Assembly (NCBI GenBank): GCA_016713665.1
Contig: JADJOR010000001.1
Coordinates: 620,001 to 684,000 of the forward strand
Source of the DNA: Deltaproteobacteria bacterium
GTDB taxonomy: Bacteria; Myxococcota_A; UBA9160; UBA4427
Length of the DNA stretch: 64,000 nucleotides
Direction: 5' to 3'
Positions within the stretch are counted from its first letter, which is position 1. Every line of letters begins with the position of its first letter. The notes beneath the pieces were generated by a model that saw only the letters and a program-made list of their open reading frames with translations, searched no databases and was not told where the DNA came from. Below, in pieces: positions 24,528-32,595 of this stretch. Made by a program: the position numbers and the translations under genes.

Positions 24528-27500
24528 CTAGTTCGCGGCCATCTCCGGGATCCGCACGATGCGCGGCGTCACGAAGACCAGCAGCTCCTTGCGCGAGTCG
24601 GTGATGGACGTGTTCTTGAACAGGTTCCCGACCACCGGGATCCGGTGCAGATACGGCACCCGACTCTGACGCTGACTCTTGGAGATGGTGTAGATGCCGC
24701 CCAGGACGAGCGTCTGTCCATCCTTCACCAGGGTCTGCGTCTGCGCGACGTTCTTGGCGATCGCCGGCGAACCGGTCGGCGTCGGCACCGTGCTGTCCGG
24801 CGCGTTCCGGGTCACCTGGATCTGCATGATGATGCTCTGATCCGCCGTGATGTGCGGCGTCACGATCAGGGACAGCACCGCGTCGATGAACTCGAGCTTG
24901 GCATCGCCACCTTCGAAGGTCTGGAAGGGGATCGACACGCCCTGCTTGATCGTCGCCTGCTTGTTGTCCAGGGTGACGATGCGGGGGCTCGAGATCACCT
25001 TGCCATCACCGGTCGACTCCGCCGCCTGGATCTGTGCATCGACCCGGAAGTCCTGGTCGAGGATCAGGGCGCCGAGCGAAGCGATGCCCGTCGGGACCGC
25101 CTTGATCGGATTCGCGAAGGCGACGCTGTTGTCGTCGATGAAGGTGATGTCCTCGTTGCCGAGATCGGTGCGCAGCGTGTCGGGATCGAAGGGATCCACG
25201 AACTGGTTGGTCTGGATGCCCCAGACCGAGCCGAGCTCGCGGGAGAAGTCGAGGTTGGCCTCGACGATCTTCGCCTCGATCATGACCTGCGGCGTCTGCG
25301 TATCGATCGCCGCGATGAGCGCACTCGCCTCGTCGATGACGGAGCTGATGTCCTTGATGATCAGCGTGTTGGTCCGGGCATCCAGATTCACCGTGCCGCG
25401 GGCCGAGAGCAGCCGCCGCACGAGCACCTCGATGTCCTTGACCGTGGCGTAGTTGACCGGCAGGAGCTTCACCTCGAGATCCTCGAGCTTCTCCTTGTTC
25501 CGGCGCTCCTGGAGGCGAACCTCTTCCTCCGCCTTCAGGACGTCGGCCGGTGCGATGCGCAGGACGTTGCCCACGCGCACGAAGCCGAGGCCCTTCGTCA
25601 TCAGGATCACGTCGAGCGCCTGATCCCAGGGCACGTCGACCAGCCGGATCGTCACGTTCCCGGAGACCTCGTCCCCGGCGATGATGTTGAGGTCGGAGAC
25701 CTCGGCGATCAGCCGGAGCACGTCCGCGATGGCGACGTCCTTGAAGTCGAGCGAGACCCGACGACCGCGATACTCCTTGCCGTCGATCAGGCCGCCCTCT
25801 TCGAGCACCTCGATCGCCGCCGGCACCTCGACCGCCGCCGGCGCAGAGGCCGCCTGCGCGACCGGTTTCGGCTCGGCGAAGAGCACCTCGGCCTCGTCGA
25901 GCGCCGCCGGCGTGACGGGAGCCTGCGGGGTCGCCGCGAGCTCGGCCTGCGTGGGCAGGTCTCCGCTCGTCGTCGCCAACGCATCCGATTCGATCTCGGC
26001 CTCTGCGTTTGCGGCCAGACCGGCCGCGCCTGCCTTCGCCGGGGACTCGTCGCCGGCATTCGGGAACGCCGGGGGAGCCGCCGCAGCGACGCCCAGGTCC
26101 TCGAAGTCGACGAAGAGCGTCGAGCCGGGGGTGCTGAGGACGGGCTGCTGGTTCGGGGCCCGGGTGAACACCACGCGCACCTCGGGCGTCTTCACGTCGG
26201 GCTGCTGGAAGGCCCGGATCATCGAGACGGGGCCGCCCTGCTCCGGGAAGAGCCGGTCGGACGCCTCCTCGCTGATCTTCGCCTTCGGAATCCGCACGAC
26301 CAGCGTCGTCGGATCCGGGTTGTAGGTCGTGAAGGTGATCGGGCGATCCGCCAGGATGGCCGTCCGATCCATCTTCTCGAGCCGCTCGAAGCTGAGCCCG
26401 TAGACCTCGGTCGAGCCCGTGGCCTGCGCCGCGTCGGCCGCCGGCGTGGTCTCGAAGTCCGCCTCGACCTCGGCCGGCGCAGCCGGCGCGGACGCCAGAG
26501 CATCCGCCTCCGCCGCACGCTCGGCCGCTTCTACATCGGACGCCGCGCTCGAAGCCTCCGCCGCCGCGGCCGGAGCCGCCGTCGACGCCGCATTCGTGCT
26601 CGCGAGGAAGCTCGACTCCATCTCGGCCAGGGCATCCGTCATCGCCTGCGTGAGGGCCTCGCCCTCGCCGAGCGCGATCCAGAGGCCGGTCGCCCCCGGC
26701 ATCACCTGTCGGCTCGCGAACTCGCCCGCCTGGCTCCCGCCATCGACCACGATGCGCAGCTTGCCTTCATGCGCACCGAGTCGGACGCCGGTCGCGATCG
26801 CCGAGTCGAGCTTGACGTTCCTGGCCGAAGCCGCCGCCTGGATGCCCGGCACGTCGACCACCAGTCGAGTCGGATTCTGGAGCGTGAAGACCTCGACGTT
26901 GTCGAGCGTCCCATCGGCCACCAGGCCGACCAGGACACCGCCCGCCACCGACTGCGCGGTCAGGCTCGTCAGCGACTTCGCCGGCGAAGCCACGGGAACC
27001 ACCGTGACCGCCGCGTCGACCGCCTGCACGACCGCGTCGTCCGCCAGGGCCGATGCGTTCGCCGCCTCATCCGCCGACGCCGGCGCAGCGAGCTCCGCCA
27101 CGACATCCGCGGCTTCGTCCGCCTCCGCCGCGAGCGCGCCGGCCGAATCGCCCAGCGCCTCTTCGATCAGCGCCTGATCCGAGGCGCCCGGCTGGATCGA
27201 GACCTCGAGGCCCCCATCGCTGCCGCTCACCACGGCACGGCCCGCCGCCGAGAGCTGGATCTCCACGCGCGTCGTCGTCTGACCGTCCTCGCCCTCGAAG
27301 GTCGAGAGCGTGACCATGTCGACGACGCCGTCGTAGGCCGCGACCTGACGGGTTCCCCCGTCCATCGCCTCGGCCAGGCTCGACGCCTCGCCCTGACCCA
27401 CGCCGACGAGATCCACGACGACGAGATTCTCGTCGCCGCGCTCCGTCACCGAGTAGACCGGATCCTCGAGTCCGTCGAGGAACACGATGCTGCCCTCGCC

Positions 27501-27665
27501 GTCTCGCGTCACCGAGACTTCACCCAGCGTCTGGAGCGCCCCATCCGCCTCGGCACCGGACGGTGCCTGCGGCGAGGCGCAACCCATCGCGACGATCGCG
27601 ACACCGACGGTCGCAACCGCGCTCTGGATCCAGAACCTCAGCCATCCGTTATTCGGACTGACCAT
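24528..27665 (-). CDS. pilQ: Type IV pilus secretin PilQ
   Basis: Outer-membrane secretin through which the pilus exits. The ATG at 27665 (1045 residues) is preferred over a GTG three codons earlier because GGGAGGG is correctly spaced from it. The N terminus has a lipobox (VAIVAMGC), so the protein appears to be a lipoprotein, unlike many PilQs. Three AMIN-type peptidoglycan-binding domains (about 50-175, 230-340 and 420-530) are separated by long Ala/Glu-rich linkers. They are followed by an STN domain (VSLDFKDVAIADVLRLIAEVSDLNIIAGD), a secretin N domain (LLPVNYATVKDIEVLVRRLL) and the secretin core ending VPYLHRIPVVGNLFKN and ELLVFVTPRIVRI. Preceded by pilP. Confidence 0.96.
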   Translation of the reverse strand: MVSPNNGWLRFWIQSAVATVGVAIVAMGCASPQAPSGAEADGALQTLGEVSVTRDGEGSIVFLDGLEDPVYSVTERGDENLVVVDLVGVGQGEASSLAEAMDGGTRQVAAYDGVVDMVTLSTFEGEDGQTTTRVEIQLSAAGRAVVSGSDGGLEVSIQPGASDQALIEEALGDSAGALAAEADEAADVVAELAAPASADEAANASALADDAVVQAVDAAVTVVPVASPAKSLTSLTAQSVAGGVLVGLVADGTLDNVEVFTLQNPTRLVVDVPGIQAAASARNVKLDSAIATGVRLGAHEGKLRIVVDGGSQAGEFASRQVMPGATGLWIALGEGEALTQAMTDALAEMESSFLASTNAASTAAPAAAAEASSAASDVEAAERAAEADALASAPAAPAEVEADFETTPAADAAQATGSTEVYGLSFERLEKMDRTAILADRPITFTTYNPDPTTLVVRIPKAKISEEASDRLFPEQGGPVSMIRAFQQPDVKTPEVRVVFTRAPNQQPVLSTPGSTLFVDFEDLGVAAAAPPAFPNAGDESPAKAGAAGLAANAEAEIESDALATTSGDLPTQAELAATPQAPVTPAALDEAEVLFAEPKPVAQAASAPAAVEVPAAIEVLEEGGLIDGKEYRGRRVSLDFKDVAIADVLRLIAEVSDLNIIAGDEVSGNVTIRLVDVPWDQALDVILMTKGLGFVRVGNVLRIAPADVLKAEEEVRLQERRNKEKLEDLEVKLLPVNYATVKDIEVLVRRLLSARGTVNLDARTNTLIIKDISSVIDEASALIAAIDTQTPQVMIEAKIVEANLDFSRELGSVWGIQTNQFVDPFDPDTLRTDLGNEDITFIDDNSVAFANPIKAVPTGIASLGALILDQDFRVDAQIQAAESTGDGKVISSPRIVTLDNKQATIKQGVSIPFQTFEGGDAKLEFIDAVLSLIVTPHITADQSIIMQIQVTRNAPDSTVPTPTGSPAIAKNVAQTQTLVKDGQTLVLGGIYTISKSQRQSRVPYLHRIPVVGNLFKNTSITDSRKELLVFVTPRIVRIPEMAAN

Positions 27666-27670
27666 CGAGC

Positions 27671-28261
27671 TCACCCTCCCTGGCTCAAACGAATCCGCAA
27701 TTCCACGTCCTTGGTCGTCCGCTCACCTGCGAAGTTCTCGTAGGTTTCCTTGACGAGGACGAGATTGTCGTCGATGTGAATCACCTGACCGTTGTTCTTC
27801 CCGATCTGAGAACCCTCACGCACGATGTACGAGCGCCCACCCGGATCGAGGATCAACGCGCGGGGATTGTTGTGGTCCCAGATCACGGCCGACAGCTCGA
27901 GCTGACCGAGCTCGAAGTCGGCGAGCGGAACGAAGGTCCTGGCCTCGTCCTTTTGCTTCCCTTCGTCGTCGAACTGGAAGGACCGGAACGGATCGCGCTT
28001 GCCGGTCGGGTCGTAGAAGTAGTCTCGACCCCCGGCCGCATACGAAGTGCCACCGGCCCCGCCGCTGCCCTTCTTCTGCTTCGCCTGCGGCCCCTTCGCC
28101 GGGCCCGCGGCCTTCCCGGCCTCGGGCTTGCGGGCCGCGAGGGCCGTGCGCTCCTTCGTGTAGTCGGAAGTGGTCGGCCCCTGCGGCGTCTCTTCCGAGC
28201 ACCCCGTCGCGAGCATCACGGCCAGAATCATTCCGCGCCCGAGTCGCCATCTCGTCTGCAT
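27671..28261 (-). CDS. pilP: Type IV pilus lipoprotein PilP
   Basis: Inner-membrane lipoprotein linking PilN-PilO to the PilQ secretin. The ATG at 28261 gives 196 residues, with a signal peptide and lipobox LATGC (RGMILAVMLATGCSEE). A flexible Lys/Ala/Gly-rich linker follows, then the conserved PilP beta domain (YDPTGKRDPFRSF, DFELGQLELSAVIWDHNNPRALILDPGGRSYIVREG). GGAG lies seven bases before the start. It ends six bases before the pilQ start. Confidence 0.93.
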   Translation of the reverse strand: MQTRWRLGRGMILAVMLATGCSEETPQGPTTSDYTKERTALAARKPEAGKAAGPAKGPQAKQKKGSGGAGGTSYAAGGRDYFYDPTGKRDPFRSFQFDDEGKQKDEARTFVPLADFELGQLELSAVIWDHNNPRALILDPGGRSYIVREGSQIGKNNGQVIHIDDNLVLVKETYENFAGERTTKDVELRIRLSQGG

Positions 28262-28297
28262 ACACGCACTCCGTTCGCCGGATCGGTCCCTCATCGA

Positions 28298-28900
28298 TCA
28301 AGCCTCGTCGCCGTTCAGGAAGCGGTAGGTCCGGGCCCGACCCGCCACCTTGAGACGCGTCTCGGCCTGCGATTCCTTCGAAACCTGGATCTCGAGGCTC
28401 CCGATGTTCACGATCCGGGGCAGCGACGCGACCATCTCGAAGAAGCGGGCCAGGTCGTGATAGGTCCCTTCGATCTCCAGCTGGAACGGCACCTCCGCGT
28501 AGAAGTCGCGCGGAACCTCCGTGTCGCGGTCGATCGACTTGATCGCGACACCGACCTTCTTTCCGGCCGTGCTGATGTCCTGGAGCAGGTCTTCGAACTG
28601 CTTGCGGTTCGGGAGCTGCTTGAGCGCGAGCTCGAGGTCCTTCTCCATCCCGTCGATCTCGGCCTCGACCGCAGGGATGTTGGCCGCGACGGCGCGGGCA
28701 TTGTTGAGATTGCGCTGGAGCTCCTGCGCCCTGAGGACCAGCTCGTTGCGCTGGGCCTGGACCGGCCGGTAGGAGAGGTGCCAGTAGGCACCCGCGATCG
28801 CGACGAGGAATCCCGAGACGACCGCGAGGCGGATCGTCTTCGGCACCTTCCCGAGGCGCTCCATCTGCGCATCCATGTCGAAGTTCAGCTGAAAGGCCAT
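28298..28900 (-). CDS. pilO: Type IV pilus inner-membrane protein PilO
   Basis: A 200-residue bitopic protein of the alignment subcomplex. A short cytoplasmic N terminus is followed by one membrane helix (RLAVVSGFLVAIAGAYWHLSY), a coiled coil (QRNELVLRAQELQRNLNN) and the ferredoxin-like PilO domain (QLPNRKQFEDLLQDISTAGKKVGV, VPFQLEIEGTYHDLARFFEMVASLPRIVNI). It forms heterodimers with PilN. Seventeen bases separate it from pilN. Confidence 0.95.
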   Translation of the reverse strand: MAFQLNFDMDAQMERLGKVPKTIRLAVVSGFLVAIAGAYWHLSYRPVQAQRNELVLRAQELQRNLNNARAVAANIPAVEAEIDGMEKDLELALKQLPNRKQFEDLLQDISTAGKKVGVAIKSIDRDTEVPRDFYAEVPFQLEIEGTYHDLARFFEMVASLPRIVNIGSLEIQVSKESQAETRLKVAGRARTYRFLNGDEA

Positions 28901-28917
28901 CTCTTCCTCCGCTCGCT

Positions 28918-29556
28918 TCAGGACGGCTTCGCCGCGGACAGGGTCCGGGCGTCGGTCTCGGCCGTCTTCGGGGCCTTGGCATCTTCCTTGGCCTTCTTGG
29001 CCGGAGCCGCCGGCGCCGTCATGTCCGCCCGGAGCTCGAAATTCACGAGGCGTACCCCCTTCACGAGCTCGCCACCCGCGGTCTTCTCGAGGTCGACGTT
29101 CTTGAAGTAGGCCGAGCCGTTCAGTGCGCGCAGGAAGTCGGCGACGACGCCCGTGTCGAGACTCTTGCCCTTGAGACGGATCTCGTTGCCCTTGGTGCTG
29201 ATCTGCGTCAACCAGAGGCGGTCCGGAACGCGGGTCGAGATCTCGTCGAGCACCCGGACCGGCCCGTTGCGGGCGCGCTCGAGGCTCGCGATCACGTCGA
29301 GCTTGTCCTGCAGGTTCTGCTTGCGCTGCTTGAACTTCCCGATCAGCGCCTGCTGGGGCTTGTAGCGCTCGATGTCGGCCTCGAGCTGGGCGACCGTGAT
29401 CCTCGCCTGCTCGAGATCGCTCTTCGCGTTCGAGGCCAGGAAGTACATCCCCCCTCCGAGCACGATCAGCCCGAGGACGAGCAGTGCGATCGTCTCGCGG
29501 ATGTCCGCCGCGCGGCGGGCCTCGCGGTGGGGAAGGAGATTGATTTCGACCATCAT
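28918..29556 (-). CDS. pilN: Type IV pilus inner-membrane protein PilN
   Basis: A 212-residue protein opening MMVEINLLPHREARR, the conserved cytoplasmic INLLP motif that docks into PilM. It has one membrane helix (TIALLVLGLIVLGGGMYFLA), a coiled coil and a ferredoxin-like fold (VRVLDEISTRVPDRLWLTQISTKGNEIRLKGKSLD). The C-terminal Lys/Ala/Pro-rich tail is probably disordered. Tandem ATGs at 29556/29553 overlap the pilM stop (ATGA), so the partners are translationally coupled. Confidence 0.95.
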   Translation of the reverse strand: MMVEINLLPHREARRAADIRETIALLVLGLIVLGGGMYFLASNAKSDLEQARITVAQLEADIERYKPQQALIGKFKQRKQNLQDKLDVIASLERARNGPVRVLDEISTRVPDRLWLTQISTKGNEIRLKGKSLDTGVVADFLRALNGSAYFKNVDLEKTAGGELVKGVRLVNFELRADMTAPAAPAKKAKEDAKAPKTAETDARTLSAAKPS

Positions 29557-30635
29557 CGCTGGACCCTCCGCGTGGCGAGCCCGATCCCGACGGCGAGGCT
29601 GGGCGCGATCGCCGCCAGGTGATCCGGATCGAATCCCCGGCTCGAGATCATGCGGGCGAGCGGATTCATGATCTCCGTCTCGATTCCCGTCCTGTTCTTG
29701 AAGGCGGCGACGAAGCCCGCGATCCGCGCGCCGCCGCCCGAGAGCAGCACACGGGAGATCCGGGCATCCGCAGCGGTCGCCGTGAAGAAGTCGAGGGAGC
29801 GGGAGATCTCGCCGATCACCGTGTCCGACACGCTCCGCATGGCCTGCTCGACCTCCTGCGGAATCACGTCCTGCACCGCCGTCCCCTCGCGCGGGTTGCC
29901 GAGCTTGATGCGCTCGGCTTCCTCGAACGAGATCGACAGCGCCTTCTGGATCTCCTCGGTGTAGTGCGCTCCACCGGTCATGATGTCGCGCGTGAAGGCC
30001 GGGATGCCGTTGCGGATGACGTTGATGTTGACGACCTGGGCCCCGATGTTGACGAGCGCCGTGACGCGCGTCGGATCCTGCTCGTAGTTCAGCTCGAACG
30101 CGTTCTGGACCGCGAAGGCCGCCACGTCGATCGCGACCGGGTTGAGCCCCGCTTCGTGGATCACCTGGACGTAGTCGTCGATCAGGTCCTTCTTGGCCGC
30201 CACGAGCAGGACGTCCATCTGTCCCTCTTCGGGATTGGACGTCAGGATCTGGAAGTCGAGGTTGACCTCGTTGACGTCGAAGGGGATGTACTGCTCCGCC
30301 TCCCACTGGATCTGACCCTCGAGCTCCTCGCGGCTCATCTGCGGGAGATGGACCCGCTTCACGATGACGGAGTGACCGGAGACCGAAGCCGCGACGTCCT
30401 TGCCCCGGATCTTGCCCTGGGCGATCGCCTCGCGGATCGATTCCACGATCGCCGTGGAGTTGAGGAACGCACCCTGGACGATGGCTTCCGACTGGAGCGG
30501 CGCCTGCCCGACGGATCGCAGCTGGAAGCCCTTGTCGCGGCTCTTGCATGCGATCTCGACGGCCTTGACCGTGTGCGAGCCGATGTCCAGCCCGATCACG
30601 GTCGCCTTTCCGAAGCCCGGTAGAGAAATGTTCAT
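29553..30635 (-). CDS. pilM: Type IV pilus assembly ATPase-fold protein PilM
   Basis: Cytoplasmic actin/FtsA-like protein that binds the PilN tail. The ATG at 30635 behind GGAGGGG gives 360 residues. ATP-binding fold motifs are GLDIGSHTVKAVEI, ALVNIGAQVVNINV and VLLSGGGARIAGFVAAF. The SHS2-like insertion contains the usual QIQWEAEQYIPFDVNEVNLDFQIL segment. First of the pilMNOPQ genes, directly downstream of a small HTH gene. Confidence 0.95.
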   Translation of the reverse strand: MNISLPGFGKATVIGLDIGSHTVKAVEIACKSRDKGFQLRSVGQAPLQSEAIVQGAFLNSTAIVESIREAIAQGKIRGKDVAASVSGHSVIVKRVHLPQMSREELEGQIQWEAEQYIPFDVNEVNLDFQILTSNPEEGQMDVLLVAAKKDLIDDYVQVIHEAGLNPVAIDVAAFAVQNAFELNYEQDPTRVTALVNIGAQVVNINVIRNGIPAFTRDIMTGGAHYTEEIQKALSISFEEAERIKLGNPREGTAVQDVIPQEVEQAMRSVSDTVIGEISRSLDFFTATAADARISRVLLSGGGARIAGFVAAFKNRTGIETEIMNPLARMISSRGFDPDHLAAIAPSLAVGIGLATRRVQR

Positions 30636-30657
30636 CGCGAGGATCCCCTCCGCATTC

Positions 30658-30915
30658 CTATTGCCGGTAACCCGAGTGGCTCGCGCCACCGGTGGTCTCC
30701 GAGGACGATCCGTCCTCGGAAGTGCCAAACACGCGATCCTTGTCGGAGACCTTCAGGTCGAGCGCCGTCAGGATCTTGCGCTTGGTATCGAGGCGGCACG
30801 GTCGGCCGGCTTCCACGCGATCGATCGTGAGCGTCGAGAGGCCTGCTTTCCGGGCGAGCTCGGCTTTGCTCATCATGAGATTCTCCCGGAACCTCTGGAC
30901 TTGATTCGTGGCCAC
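30658..30915 (-). CDS. Small XRE-type helix-turn-helix regulator at the head of pilMNOPQ
   Basis: An 85-residue protein from the GTG at 30915 (GGAGGATGATCG upstream). Residues 1-65 form an XRE/Cro-type HTH: VQRFRENLMMSKAELARKAGLSTLTIDRVEAGRPCRLDTKRKILTALDL. The tail is short and Ser/Gly-rich. It ends 22 bases before the pilM start and so is probably co-transcribed with the pilus genes. A perfect palindrome at 30946-30959 just upstream of the gene is a candidate autoregulatory site. Control of the pil operon is inferred from position. Confidence 0.8.
   Translation of the reverse strand: MATNQVQRFRENLMMSKAELARKAGLSTLTIDRVEAGRPCRLDTKRKILTALDLKVSDKDRVFGTSEDGSSSETTGGASHSGYRQ
30698..30720. promoter_or_regulatory. 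Perfect 10-bp inverted repeat in the 3' end of the HTH gene
   Basis: TCCGAGGACG (30698-30707), a three-base loop, then CGTCCTCGGA (30711-30720). It lies inside the codons for the disordered HTH tail, about 65 bases before the pilM start codon. In RNA it would be a strong hairpin without a U tract; it could also be a DNA operator. Confidence 0.5.
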
Positions 30916-30945
30916 CGATCATCCTCCGCGACCCGAGCCCACGCT

Positions 30946-30959
30946 GGTCGGGTCCGACC
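30946..30959. promoter_or_regulatory. Candidate operator upstream of the pil HTH gene
   Basis: GGTCGG-GT-CCGACC is a perfect 6+2+6 palindrome 31 bases upstream of the HTH start codon. It lies in the 297-base divergent region shared with the NtrC-type regulator gene. Position suggests autoregulation; sequence alone does not prove it. Confidence 0.4.
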
Positions 30960-31212
30960 GACCGCGTATCGGACCGCTGTTTCAGGGACTTGAGGTGGCT
31001 CGACGCGGCTTCTTGGTGCCGCGGATCACTTTGATGCGCTGGCAGCCCCTGCGCGGGGGCCGGTCCGGGGCGCGGCAGATTCCCAGCACGCAAACGGGTT
31101 CAGGGCGGAAGGCCGGACGCCGATGAGAGCCGGTGGTCGGCGACGCACCGGCAAGCGGGCGGTCGAGAGCCCGTCCCGCGAAGCGGAAAACACGATCAGG
31201 AGGCGGCAGCGG

Positions 31213-32595
31213 ATGTTCCAGAACGTTCTGATCGTGGACGACGACGAGGCGCTGCGAGACAGCCTCTCCCTGATGTTGACGGCCGAGGGCTATGCCGTGC
31301 GGACGGCGCCCGACGGCCGAACGGCCCTCGAGCTGCTCGAGGGAACGCCCGTCGACGCGATCCTCTGCGACCTGCGCATGCCCGGGCTCGACGGATTCGA
31401 GCTGATCCCCCAGATCACGCGGCAATGGCCCGGGATGCCCGTCATCCTGATGTCGGCCCACGGCACCGAGGACCTCGCGATCGAGGCCATCCAGCGGGGC
31501 GCCTACGACTACCTCGCGAAGCCCTTCCAGCCGGCCGAGCTCCGCTTGACCCTGCGCAAGGCGGCCGAGCGCGAGAGCCTGCGCCGGCAGAACCTGATGC
31601 TCCAGCGCGACATGTCCCGCAGTCTCGGCGAGCGCGCGATCGTCGCGGCCTCGGACCAGATGATCGAGCTGCTCGAGCTGCTCGAGCGCACGGCACCCTA
31701 CAAATCCACGATCCTCGTCACCGGCGAGAGCGGGACGGGCAAGGAGGTCATCGCCCGCGCGATCCACGCGCAGTCGCCGCGGCGCGACGCGCCTTTCGTC
31801 GCGGTCAATTGCGGAGCGATCCCCGAGAACCTGCTCGAGAGCGAGCTCTTCGGACACGTGAAGGGGGCCTTCACCGGCGCTTCGCGCGCCCATCGCGGGC
31901 TCTTCGCCGAGGCGCATCAGGGCACGCTCTTCCTCGACGAGATCGCGGAGCTCCCGACGGCGCTCCAGGTCAAGCTGCTGCGCGCCATTCAGGAGGAGGA
32001 GATCCGTCCGGTCGGCGACACCAAGTCGCATTCGGTCGACGTGCGGGTCATCGCGGCCACCGCACGCGACCTCGCGACCGAGATCGCGACGGGCCGCTTC
32101 CGCGAGGATCTCTTCTATCGCCTGAACGTGGTCCGCCTCGAGGTGCCGCCGCTGCGCGTGCGCCGGAAGGACGTCCCCCTGCTCGTCGACCACTTCCTCG
32201 CGCGTTTCCGCGAAGTCCTCTCGAAGAACGTCCGTCGGGTCTCCGACGAGGCCCTCGAGCGCCTCGTCGCCTACGATTGGCCCGGCAACGTGCGCGAGCT
32301 CGAGAACGTGATCGAGCGCGCGGTCATCCTGACGGACGGCGATGCGATCGAGATCGCGGCGCTGCCCTCGGCGATCCAGCTGGCCTCGGGTGCACGCATC
32401 GGACGCGGCGCCCCGGCGCTCTCCGACGGCACCGAGGACCTCTCGATGAAGCGGGCCCGGCACGCCTTCGAAGCGGAGCTGATCCGGCGCGCGCTCGCCC
32501 GGACCGGCGGGAACCGAACGCACGCTGCGCGCCTGCTCGAGATCAGCCACCGCGCCCTGCTCTACAAGATGAAGGATTACGACATCCGCGACTGA
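31213..32595 (+). CDS. Sigma-54-dependent NtrC-family response regulator
   Basis: A 460-residue regulator from ATG 31213 (AGGAGG upstream). The receiver domain has NVLIVDDDEALRDSL, phospho-acceptor Asp in ILCDLRMPGLDG, and switch Thr/Ser and Lys in ILMSAHGT and YLAKPF. The AAA+ sigma-54 domain has Walker A GESGTGKE, GAFTGA (sigma-54 contact) and LFLDEIAELP. A Fis-type HTH (ELIRRALARTGGNRTHAARLLEISHRALLYKM) ends the protein. It is the only plus-strand gene between 15.9 and 42.6 kb. Its 3' end overlaps the convergent histidine kinase by 19 bases, and that kinase is a natural candidate partner. Confidence 0.93.
   Translation: MFQNVLIVDDDEALRDSLSLMLTAEGYAVRTAPDGRTALELLEGTPVDAILCDLRMPGLDGFELIPQITRQWPGMPVILMSAHGTEDLAIEAIQRGAYDYLAKPFQPAELRLTLRKAAERESLRRQNLMLQRDMSRSLGERAIVAASDQMIELLELLERTAPYKSTILVTGESGTGKEVIARAIHAQSPRRDAPFVAVNCGAIPENLLESELFGHVKGAFTGASRAHRGLFAEAHQGTLFLDEIAELPTALQVKLLRAIQEEEIRPVGDTKSHSVDVRVIAATARDLATEIATGRFREDLFYRLNVVRLEVPPLRVRRKDVPLLVDHFLARFREVLSKNVRRVSDEALERLVAYDWPGNVRELENVIERAVILTDGDAIEIAALPSAIQLASGARIGRGAPALSDGTEDLSMKRARHAFEAELIRRALARTGGNRTHAARLLEISHRALLYKMKDYDIRD

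Noticed and set aside
23715..27743. Very long plus-strand frame across aroKB, pilQ and pilP
   Set aside because: It crosses three well-supported minus-strand genes and a terminator, and has no protein-like pattern.
31035..31056. Possible -24/-12 element (TGGCAG...GCGC) before the NtrC-type regulator
   Set aside because: The spacing fits, but the -12 box lacks the TT before GC and the region is GC-rich enough for chance matches.
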